Assembly (NCBI GenBank): GCA_012727965.1
Contig: JAAYFZ010000238.1
Span: 1 to 6,449 of the forward strand
Source: Clostridiaceae bacterium
GTDB lineage: Bacteria; Bacillota; Clostridia; Saccharofermentanales; UBA5734
DNA length: 6,449 nt
Direction: 5' to 3'
In this document: positions 1-5,606 of the stretch, in pieces
Position numbering within the stretch: position 1 is the stretch's first letter
Layout: the number at the start of each line of letters is the position of its first letter
Notes under the pieces: model-generated
Database searches by the model: none
Seen by the model: only the letters and a program-made list of their open reading frames with translations
Told to the model about the DNA's origin: nothing
Made by a program: the position numbers and the translations under genes

Positions 1-972
1 CATTGTGTATGTCTGTAGTGGTACGAGAACTTCTTCGTCAGCAGCGCCTGTTTTTGCGACTTCTACAGCATTCTTAATAGCTGTATAACCGATTTCAAAA
101 GGCTGCTGGGTGGTAACGGCCTGGAGTACTGAGTCAGGCTCGAGCATCGCTTTTGCAAAAGAGATAGCCATATCAGTGCCCATTACTTTTATATCTTCTT
201 TGCCGGCGAGTGCTGCAACAGCACCTTCCATAGAAGTCTGATTCCATGCCCAGATCAGTTCTGTTTCAGGGAAGCCTGTCAGAATACGATCAGTAGCATC
301 AAGTCCTTCTTCCTTAAACTCTGCTTCAACTTCTGTAACGATTTCGATAACACCTGAGTCTATCAGAGCCTGGATGCCTTCTTTGAAGCCTTCTGTACGC
401 TGGATACCAGCTTCATAACGATTGCTGATCAAAAGAGCGATCTTAACTCCGTCCGGGTAATTTTCATTGACAAAATCAGTCATGTATTCGCCGGTTTTTT
501 TACCGAGATCACGGTTATCAACACCTACGAAGTATTTTAGATTGTCAGAATTACAGGTAGTGTTCCATGAAACGACAGGGATATCTGCGTCGAAGGCACG
601 ATCAAATGCCGCTACCGAACCGTCTGCACTTATAGGACCCATGGCGATTGCATCGACCTTCTGAGCTATGAATGCGTCCATATTGTCGGCTTCAACGGCA
701 ACATCGTTTTCTGAGCTGACGATCTGGACCTTTACACCCAGGTCGCGTCCGGCTTTTTCCATGCCGGCTATAACTTCAGCAAACCATTCACCAGATGTGT
801 TCATGATAACTGCGCCGACAGACATGTCTTCTGCTGGTGCTTCTGTTTCGTCTGCTCCAGCCTCAGTTGTTGTAACTTGTGCCGGTGCAGTAGTTTCTGC
901 GCCTCCGCCACAAGCTGCAAGAGCGAGTACCAGTGACAGTACCATGATTACTGTAATGAATTTTTTGAGCAT
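1..972 (-). CDS. RbsB-like sugar ABC transporter substrate-binding lipoprotein (3' end cut by window edge)
   Basis: Extracellular solute-binding component of a sugar ABC importer, lipid-anchored to the outer face of the membrane. All 324 visible codons are open. Residues 1-20 form a lipoprotein signal (Lys-Lys, a hydrophobic stretch, then Leu-Ala-Ala before Cys21). Residues 22-50 are a Thr/Ala/Glu-rich linker. The type I periplasmic-binding-protein fold (Peripla_BP_4-like) starts near residue 51: the VGAVIMNTSGEWF strand and helix, KVDAIAMGP near 105-113, IPVVSW near 131-136, VGVDNRDLGKKTGEYM near 149-164, and a late QQPFEIGY near 289-296. Family members are about 320-360 residues, so only the last few to tens of residues are missing. 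The ATG is preceded by AGGAGGA at an 8-nt spacing. It is divergent from a two-component system, an arrangement often seen where the kinase pair controls sugar uptake. Permease and ATPase genes would be expected beyond the left edge but are not visible. The substrate cannot be read from sequence; a pentose or a related sugar is inferred from the downstream arabinofuranosidase. Confidence 0.92.
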   Translation of the reverse strand, partial: MLKKFITVIMVLSLVLALAACGGGAETTAPAQVTTTEAGADETEAPAEDMSVGAVIMNTSGEWFAEVIAGMEKAGRDLGVKVQIVSSENDVAVEADNMDAFIAQKVDAIAMGPISADGSVAAFDRAFDADIPVVSWNTTCNSDNLKYFVGVDNRDLGKKTGEYMTDFVNENYPDGVKIALLISNRYEAGIQRTEGFKEGIQALIDSGVIEIVTEVEAEFKEEGLDATDRILTGFPETELIWAWNQTSMEGAVAALAGKEDIKVMGTDMAISFAKAMLEPDSVLQAVTTQQPFEIGYTAIKNAVEVAKTGAADEEVLVPLQTYTM

Positions 973-980
973 TGTTTTCT

Positions 981-987
981 TCCTCCT
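981..987 (-). promoter_or_regulatory. Ribosome binding site of the substrate-binding protein gene
   Basis: The minus strand reads AGGAGGA eight bases before the ATG at 972-970. This near-perfect Shine-Dalgarno sequence fixes the start and fits a highly expressed transporter component. Confidence 0.85.
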
Positions 988-1028
988 CATATGTCTTCTT
1001 CTCCAACTAACTATCATGTTTTTGTATC

Positions 1029-1041
1029 TTTTGTCACAAAA
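1029..1041. repeat. 13-bp palindrome TTTTGT-C-ACAAAA in the divergent region
   Basis: A perfect 6-bp inverted repeat around a single central base, 57 bp upstream of the binding-protein start codon. On the minus strand it contains TTGTGA, which could serve as a poor -35 for that gene with a weak TGATAG 17 bp further on. It could be an operator or just an A/T-rich symmetric stretch. I found no clear consensus promoter for the binding-protein gene. Confidence 0.35.
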
Positions 1042-1064
1042 ACTGTAGCCAATGACTACGATGA

Positions 1065-1089
1065 TATAGGATGAGGTCTTCATCCTGTA
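1065..1089. repeat. Inverted repeat AGGATGA / TCATCCT (operator or hairpin candidate)
   Basis: AGGATGA at 1068-1074 and its exact reverse complement at 1080-1086 flank a 5-base loop. The stem extends outward by one G-T wobble and two A-T pairs, giving about 10 pairs. No T-run follows on the plus strand, so it is not an obvious intrinsic terminator. It lies between the divergent binding-protein and kinase genes, so a protein-binding site or an early mRNA hairpin of the binding-protein transcript are both possible. Confidence 0.4.
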
Positions 1090-1101
1090 GGGGCCAAATC
1101 T

Positions 1102-1131
1102 ACAATATTTTCCAAATTTTCGCACAATATT
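1102..1131. repeat. 22-bp-spaced direct repeat of ACAATATT, candidate AraC-type binding site
   Basis: ACAATATT occurs at 1102-1109 and again at 1124-1131, a start-to-start distance of 22 bp (two helical turns). AraC-family proteins, including AraC-output response regulators, typically bind direct repeats about 21 bp apart next to a weak -35. Here the downstream copy ends 30 bp before the kinase gene's extended -10, and that promoter lacks a good -35. Binding by the adjacent response regulator is inferred. A/T-rich composition makes a chance repeat possible. Confidence 0.4.
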
Positions 1132-1161
1132 ACTAACATATAAGTGCGCGAGCTTTGCTTT

Positions 1162-1170
1162 TGCTATAAT
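1162..1170 (+). promoter_or_regulatory. Extended -10 promoter of the two-component operon
   Basis: TGCTATAAT is a perfect TATAAT hexamer with a TG extension. No hexamer resembling TTGACA lies 16-18 bp upstream, as is usual for extended -10 or activator-dependent promoters. The predicted transcript start is near 1177, leaving a leader of about 20 bases before the GTG start at 1199. Confidence 0.6.
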
Positions 1171-1184
1171 CTACTAAGCTGATT

Positions 1185-1189
1185 GGGGG
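1185..1189 (+). promoter_or_regulatory. Ribosome binding site that sets the kinase start
   Basis: GGGGG at 1185-1189 sits 9 bases before the GTG at 1199. It directly abuts the upstream in-frame TTG at 1190, which is far too close. This spacing is why the GTG was chosen. Confidence 0.55.
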
Positions 1190-1198
1190 TTGATAGTA

Positions 1199-2971
1199 GT
1201 GTCTTGGCTAAGTAAGCTTAAACAGAAAACTTATAGTCTGCAAGTCAGATTTTTCGCGTTCTCTTTACTGCTGGCAATCATCCCGATAATTACAATAATC
1301 AGTGTTTCTTATAACCAATATAGAAGCGCACTTAAGATTAGAGTAAGTGAGACAAATTTCAATACAGTTAAGCAGAAGGCTGACAACATTGACTTCATTC
1401 TAAGTGATGTTAAGGCTTCCTCATTGTTCTTGCTGCAGAACTCCGAATTGCTGCGTGGACTAAGGCAGACTGCTGAGGAAGGTGCCGCGGATCCAGGCAA
1501 TAGACTTAAATCTGAGCAGGTTGTCAGAGAGTTTATTTACTATCAGCAGTACATCTATTCGATCCATCTAAGAGCTGTAAACGGTATTAGTTTTGACTCG
1601 GCTTTTGCCGATAATATTATCGATGACAGAATTTATGAAGGTTTAGAATATACAGATTATGCTCTTGGCTTCAATACTTTGACTGACTATTCCAAGCGTG
1701 AGATCAATATGTTCTCGATACATACAATAATGTATGATATTCGTGATTTTACTACTGAGCTTGCGAAGCTTAAGATCAATATCCCCGAAGAAACGATTGC
1801 AAAAATTTACAAGGATACATCTTTTGTTGCAAAGGGTGACTATTATATAATCGATCCACAAAACATAATCGTTTCCTCGACAGATGCTGACAGTACAGGC
1901 AGCTCCATTTTTGATGTCCTGAAAATCTCCAATGATGATTACAGCAACCGCGTCAATTCGCCAGAGGGCTCTCTCGATATGATGATTGAGCGAGAAGAGT
2001 GGCATGTTACCTGGAATGAATTGATGTTTCCCGGCTGGGTTCTGGTTAATACGGTTTCTTTTACCGATCTGTATGAGGATTATGCTCTGATTGAAACTTT
2101 CACTGTAATCGCGGTCTTCTTCAGTCTGTTTATTTGTATTTTATTTATAGTTTTCTTCACTGTGAAGGTTCTGGGTCCGCTCAAGCGTATGCGAGTCGCG
2201 ATGGCTGAGATCGGTGAACAGAACTTCAAGGTTCATCTTGATGTCGAGGGCAAGGACGAAATATCTGAGCTTGCCGGACATTTTAATATTATGTCACGGC
2301 GTCTGGATGAAATGATCAATGAGGTATACACGGGCAAGCTAAAACAGCGTGAAGCGGAGTTGCGTGCGCTTCAGGCGCAGATCAATCCGCATTTCCTCTA
2401 CAATACTCTCGATACGATCTATTGGATGTGCCGTATAGATGGTTCGATGGAATCCGCTGCTCTGGTACAGAGCTTATCGCGCTTGTTCCGACTCAGTCTT
2501 AATAGCGGTAATGAAATCACAACGGTCGGTCGTGAGGTCGAGCTACTTGAAAACTACATTGATATTCAGAAGAAGCGCTATGAAAAGGCAATTGATTTTG
2601 AGATCAATGTGGATAACAGTGTGCTGGACTGTCAGACCGTTAAGCTTGTGCTGCAGCCGCTGGTTGAAAACGCGATCATTCACGGAATAGAAGAGGGGGA
2701 TGGTCAGGGCACAATTCGGGTTGATATCCAACGCGAAGATGATAAACTTGTATATCGCATCGCTGATGATGGAGCAGGTGTAGATGTCGAAGAGATGAAC
2801 AGGCTGCTTAAGCAAGTAGGAACGGATAATCGTGGGTTTGGTATAAGCAGTGTTCACGAGCGCATCCGCCTCAATTTTGGCGACGAATATGGTATTGAAT
2901 TTATAAGTGAGAATGAAGAGGGAACTGAAGTAGTTGTGCGTCAGCCCTATAAGCCTGGAGGTTTGGTCTGA
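1199..2971 (+). CDS. YesM-type membrane sensor histidine kinase
   Basis: Membrane sensor kinase that phosphorylates the next gene's product. From the GTG at 1199 it has 590 residues, usual for the YesM family. Order: short basic N-terminus; TM1 about 17-37; extracellular sensor region about 38-296, Cache-like in its later part (DYYIIDPQNIIVSSTD near 214-229, WHVTWNELMFPGWVLV near 268-283); TM2 about 298-322; HAMP linker about 325-375; His_kinase (PF06580) motif QINPHFLYNTLD with phospho-acceptor His398; and an ATPase domain with N-box LVENA (Asn491), G1 box DDGAG (523-527) and G2 box GFGIS (546-550). All catalytic motifs look intact. The longest frame begins at TTG 1190, but its Shine-Dalgarno spacing is wrong. 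The stop overlaps the response-regulator ATG by one base, so the two are co-translated. The ligand is unknown. The divergent sugar-binding gene suggests a sugar, sensed directly or through the binding protein. Confidence 0.93.
   Translation: MSWLSKLKQKTYSLQVRFFAFSLLLAIIPIITIISVSYNQYRSALKIRVSETNFNTVKQKADNIDFILSDVKASSLFLLQNSELLRGLRQTAEEGAADPGNRLKSEQVVREFIYYQQYIYSIHLRAVNGISFDSAFADNIIDDRIYEGLEYTDYALGFNTLTDYSKREINMFSIHTIMYDIRDFTTELAKLKINIPEETIAKIYKDTSFVAKGDYYIIDPQNIIVSSTDADSTGSSIFDVLKISNDDYSNRVNSPEGSLDMMIEREEWHVTWNELMFPGWVLVNTVSFTDLYEDYALIETFTVIAVFFSLFICILFIVFFTVKVLGPLKRMRVAMAEIGEQNFKVHLDVEGKDEISELAGHFNIMSRRLDEMINEVYTGKLKQREAELRALQAQINPHFLYNTLDTIYWMCRIDGSMESAALVQSLSRLFRLSLNSGNEITTVGREVELLENYIDIQKKRYEKAIDFEINVDNSVLDCQTVKLVLQPLVENAIIHGIEEGDGQGTIRVDIQREDDKLVYRIADDGAGVDVEEMNRLLKQVGTDNRGFGISSVHERIRLNFGDEYGIEFISENEEGTEVVVRQPYKPGGLV
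2957..2961 (+). promoter_or_regulatory. Ribosome binding site of the response regulator, inside the kinase gene
   Basis: GGAGG lies within the last codons of the kinase gene, 9 bases before the ATG at 2971. With the TGATG stop/start overlap it supports translational coupling of the pair. Confidence 0.8.
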
Positions 2972-4590
2972 TGAGTTATAGAGTGTTATTGGTTGACGAT
3001 GAGCCCGTAATCAGAAAGGGTATTGTCAGTTCGATCGACTGGAAGCAAGAAAATATAGATTCATGGGCAGAAGCCGCTAATGGCAAGGAGGCCCTTGAGC
3101 TGATTCCGGAGGTTAATCCAGATATTCTGATTACAGATATCAGGATGCCGATCATGGATGGTCTGAAACTTGTTGAAGAGGTTAAGAGAAGTTATCCCGA
3201 TATCAAAATAATAATTCTAAGCGGATTTGATGATTTTGAGTATGCGCAGAAGGCAATAAAAAATGGCGTTGAAAGCTATCTGCTGAAACCTGTCGGCGCT
3301 GATATCCTGGTAAAAGAAGTCAAGCTTTTGATCGAGAAACTTGAAATTGAAAGGGAGAAGAAGGCAGCTGAACTGCGTAATATAAAGTTGATTCGAGAGC
3401 ACTATCAAAGTCTTAAGAGAGCTTATACAATTGATCTGTTGAGTGGTAAGTTCAGCTCCTTCGAAGATTTGTCAGGACAAGCAACCGCGCTTGGAATGGA
3501 AATTTCGGCTGGCCGTTGGTATGCGATGGTTTTCAGCATAGATGATTTTTTGCTCTGGTCAGAGATCGATACTGATCTGGATCAGGATTCTTTGCGTTAT
3601 CTTGTGCTTAATGTCGCAGAAGAAATTCTGCAGAAGCATGGCAGAGCCTTCGGAACAATGGGTGAGCTTGACCAGATAAACTTGTTTGTTGAATGCTGCA
3701 CGCGTGCATGCTCTTCAGATAATTGCTGCATGGAAATAACTAGCTATCTTGAAGAGATCAAAAAGCATGTCGAGAATTACCTCAATTGCACATTAACTAT
3801 TGGTATCGGCCGGCCGGTTAATAATTTGCTGACAATTTCTACGTCATGGAAACAGGCTCTTAGTGCTGTCAGGCAAAAAGCATATATGGGAAAAGCCTCG
3901 ATTATTTGTTATCAGAACAGATTTGATTCTGAAATGAACGTTGTTGAATATCCCAGTGTGATTGAACGAGATGTCATCTCGCAGATGAGACTCTGTAATC
4001 GAGAGCTTATGCATGCTGCTCTGACAAACTACTGTGATGCATTGGTGAAAAACAGAGCATCGTCTCTTGATTACAGACAGCACTGTCAGCGCCTGATATT
4101 CATGTCCATAAGTGGACTAGAAGAGTCGGGTATCGACTCGCATGATCTGCCTGATGAGCTCAGTAATTATACTGTAAGACTACATCAGCTTGAAACTGCA
4201 GCTGATTTCGAACAACACCTCAAGCAGTATTTCGATGAACTGCTAGAGATCATTCAACTGAGCAAAGATGAGAAATACACCAGCTTCGTTCGACAAACCA
4301 TAGACTATGTTAAGAGCAATTATAGTGAAGAGATCTCGCTGGCGAGTCTGGCACAGGCAATTCATATAACTCCCAATTATTTGAGTAAGCTTTTTAAAAA
4401 AGAAACAGGTGTAAATTTTGTTGACTGGCTCAACCAGTACAGAGTCGACATGGCGAAGGAACTCCTTATCTCGCATCCAGAGCTTAAGGGCTATGAAATA
4501 TCTGAGCAGGTGGGGTTCCATGATTATAAGTACTTCACATATGTTTTCAAAAAATATGCTGGCAAGACGCCGAGGGACTTCAGAAACTAA
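2971..4590 (+). CDS. YesN-type response regulator with AraC DNA-binding domain
   Basis: Cytoplasmic partner of the upstream kinase, 539 residues, normal for YesN-type regulators. Receiver domain about 1-125, with the acidic pair Asp9-Asp10, phospho-acceptor Asp56 (in ILITDIRMP), Ser84 and Lys106 (LLKPV). A predicted helical, charged linker spans about 118-150. The middle region contains a degenerate GGDEF-like segment typical of this family: LTIGIG (275-280) followed by SWKQALSAVRQKAYMG (292-307). It has no GGDEF signature and is presumably inactive. The C-terminal AraC domain about 437-539 carries two helix-turn-helix units (about 456-478 and 507-530) and ends in the classic YFTYVFKKYAGKTPRDFR. 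An odd feature is five cysteines within residues 242-253. Likely targets are the divergent binding-protein promoter and its own operon; repeats at 1102-1131 are candidate sites. The 3' end overlaps the convergent AraC gene by 11 bp, with no clear terminator. Confidence 0.94.
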   Translation: MSYRVLLVDDEPVIRKGIVSSIDWKQENIDSWAEAANGKEALELIPEVNPDILITDIRMPIMDGLKLVEEVKRSYPDIKIIILSGFDDFEYAQKAIKNGVESYLLKPVGADILVKEVKLLIEKLEIEREKKAAELRNIKLIREHYQSLKRAYTIDLLSGKFSSFEDLSGQATALGMEISAGRWYAMVFSIDDFLLWSEIDTDLDQDSLRYLVLNVAEEILQKHGRAFGTMGELDQINLFVECCTRACSSDNCCMEITSYLEEIKKHVENYLNCTLTIGIGRPVNNLLTISTSWKQALSAVRQKAYMGKASIICYQNRFDSEMNVVEYPSVIERDVISQMRLCNRELMHAALTNYCDALVKNRASSLDYRQHCQRLIFMSISGLEESGIDSHDLPDELSNYTVRLHQLETAADFEQHLKQYFDELLEIIQLSKDEKYTSFVRQTIDYVKSNYSEEISLASLAQAIHITPNYLSKLFKKETGVNFVDWLNQYRVDMAKELLISHPELKGYEISEQVGFHDYKYFTYVFKKYAGKTPRDFRN

Positions 4591-5446
4591 GCTCACGCCG
4601 ATACCGCCCCGGGCTTCTGCCTATATATTTATTGAAGTGGCGGATCATATGCGTCTCGTTCGTATAGCCGCTGTCCTGCGCGATCACCGCAACCGGCAGG
4701 TCGCTGTTTTCCAGTAAATACAGAGCGCGCTTCAATCTTCCTTTCGCTATATCCTCACCAACAGTACACATGAATATTTCCCGGTACAAATGCTGAAACC
4801 TTGATAAACTGAGGCCGGCTCTGTCGGCCAGCTCTTGTATACGTAAGCCGGCCTGCGGCAGACTATACAGATCATTTCTTATACTGGCAAAAGCCGGGTA
4901 GTAGTTATGATATGTTCTGTCTTGATGTCTGCTTGTCTGAAAAGCAGACAAGGACTCAAACAGCGTTAGCATGATGCCGGTATCAACCAGATCGCGCTTG
5001 CTTTTGCTGCCTGATCCGGCTAGTTGAGAATCGACATCTGCTCTATTCTGAATCACGGGTCTCTCCTCAAAAGCATCTGTTCCGATCATATGCCTGTTCG
5101 TTTGCAGCAGCTTGATCAGTTGTGTAACAAATTTAGCGTCATCGAGTGGCACTGGCTTGTTCAAAATCAGACCAAACGATCTGATCAGCTCTATCGCTGC
5201 CGGGCTCTCTACCTCGAAATGAATCCAGTCATTTACAAAAGGCTTGAAGCTTGAGCGATAGTGATGCTTAATCTCTGGCTCCATCAATATATAATGGTCC
5301 TGACAAGAAATATAACCATCCTCTGTTTCGAACTCACATGGTGATCGGAAAAAAACAAACACATAGTGTGATGTGCCGCCCGGACGATTGATCTCAATAC
5401 CAGTATGATGAGTGAACGCATAACCGCTGTCTATAATATGAAACAT
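4580..5446 (-). CDS. AraC-family transcriptional regulator with N-terminal cupin ligand-binding domain
   Basis: One-component sugar-responsive regulator, 288 residues, the usual AraC length. The N-terminal cupin-like domain (about 10-80, AraC_binding type) includes HTGIEINRPGG (14-24), YVFVFF (28-33) and the HYILMEPEIKHHY segment (51-63). Residues about 122-155 form a polar, probably flexible linker. The C-terminal HTH_18-type domain (about 185-285) has helix-turn-helix units near 203-224 (IQELADRAGLSLSRFQHLYRE) and 252-275 (VAVIAQDSGYTNETHMIRHFNKY), ending GRSPGRYRREL. The frame extends to TTG at 5464, but ATG at 5446 has GAGGA 9 bases upstream and gives a natural N-terminus, so I start there. 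It is divergent from the GH51 arabinofuranosidase gene, whose promoter carries 21-bp-phased direct repeats. That gene is its probable target and arabinose or an arabino-oligosaccharide its probable effector (inference). Confidence 0.92.
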   Translation of the reverse strand: MFHIIDSGYAFTHHTGIEINRPGGTSHYVFVFFRSPCEFETEDGYISCQDHYILMEPEIKHHYRSSFKPFVNDWIHFEVESPAAIELIRSFGLILNKPVPLDDAKFVTQLIKLLQTNRHMIGTDAFEERPVIQNRADVDSQLAGSGSKSKRDLVDTGIMLTLFESLSAFQTSRHQDRTYHNYYPAFASIRNDLYSLPQAGLRIQELADRAGLSLSRFQHLYREIFMCTVGEDIAKGRLKRALYLLENSDLPVAVIAQDSGYTNETHMIRHFNKYIGRSPGRYRRELSF

Positions 5447-5455
5447 GTATTGTCG

Positions 5456-5460
5456 TCCTC
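5456..5460 (-). promoter_or_regulatory. Ribosome binding site that sets the AraC start
   Basis: The minus strand reads GAGGA with a 9-base gap to the ATG at 5446-5444. The upstream in-frame TTG at 5464 lies on the wrong side of this site, so the ATG is preferred. Confidence 0.65.
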
Positions 5461-5495
5461 GCAATAATAGAAATCTGTTAGTGTGTTACGATGTC

Positions 5496-5504
5496 ATTGT
5501 AGCA
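5496..5504 (-). promoter_or_regulatory. Extended -10 promoter of the AraC regulator gene
   Basis: The minus strand reads TGCTACAAT: a 5/6 match to TATAAT with a TG extension and only weak -35 candidates upstream. The predicted start is near 5489, leaving a leader of about 40 bases. One copy of the AATGAT repeat (5508-5513) lies immediately upstream of this element, so the regulator could occlude or modulate its own promoter. Confidence 0.5.
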
Positions 5505-5507
5505 TTA

Positions 5508-5541
5508 AATGATGATTAAGTGACACGTAATGATATTGAAC
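5508..5541. repeat. 21-bp-phased direct repeats, candidate AraC operator at the arabinofuranosidase promoter
   Basis: AATGAT occurs at 5508-5513 and 5529-5534, exactly 21 bp apart. Extending each copy to 13 bases (5508-5520 and 5529-5541), 9 of 13 positions match. The downstream copy reaches across the -35 hexamer at 5536-5541. A weaker third unit in the same phase shares GAT at 5490-5492. Two direct half-sites one 21-bp step apart, with the proximal one overlapping -35, is the classic layout for AraC-type activation. Binding by the divergent AraC protein is inferred. Confidence 0.5.
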
Positions 5542-5564
5542 AAGCTAGAAAACGGTCATATACT
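5536..5564 (+). promoter_or_regulatory. -35/-10 promoter of the arabinofuranosidase gene
   Basis: TTGAAC (5536-5541; 4/6 to TTGACA) and TATACT (5559-5564; 5/6 to TATAAT) are separated by the ideal 17 bp. Transcription should begin near 5571, about 36 bases before the ATG. The imperfect -35 fits an activator-assisted promoter. Confidence 0.65.
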
Positions 5565-5580
5565 AGAAGGTAGTCAGTAT
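5560..5580. repeat. Inverted repeat ATACT / AGTAT across the arabinofuranosidase transcription start
   Basis: ATACT at 5560-5564 pairs with AGTAT at 5576-5580, and within it ACTA (5562-5565) pairs with TAGT (5571-5574). It overlaps the -10 and the predicted start site, a position suited to a repressor operator. The arms are short, so chance is a real alternative. Confidence 0.25.
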
Positions 5581-5594
5581 TATTTGATGATTTT

Positions 5595-5600
5595 GGAGGT
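5595..5600 (+). promoter_or_regulatory. Ribosome binding site of the arabinofuranosidase gene
   Basis: GGAGGT ends 6 bases before the ATG at 5607, a strong Shine-Dalgarno match that fixes the start. Confidence 0.85.
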
Positions 5601-5606
5601 ACTAAA

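Noticed and set aside
467..1048. Two plus-strand open frames (467-664 and 668-1048) opposite the binding-protein gene
   Set aside because: They are antisense to a fully open frame with clear lipoprotein and binding-protein motifs, lack good ribosome binding sites and show no recognizable domain.
973..1198. Riboswitch or T-box leader in the divergent gap
   Set aside because: The kinase leader is only about 20 bases, and the region upstream of the binding-protein gene shows simple inverted repeats but no conserved riboswitch core that I recognize.
4611..4633. Possible terminator after the response regulator: GGGC-TTCT-GCCT then TATATATTTATT
   Set aside because: The stem is only four pairs including a wobble, and the tail is an A/T mixture rather than a T-run, so it is not convincing.
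4418..4717. Plus-strand open frame bridging the response-regulator and AraC gene ends
   Set aside because: It runs out of frame through the helix-turn-helix coding region and then antisense to the AraC gene, with no plausible start signal.
5547..5560. Catabolite-repression (cre)-like site between -35 and -10 of the arabinofuranosidase promoter
   Set aside because: The core GAAAACG fits the GNAARCG part, but three specified positions of the 14-base consensus mismatch, including the outer T and C, so it is too weak to annotate.
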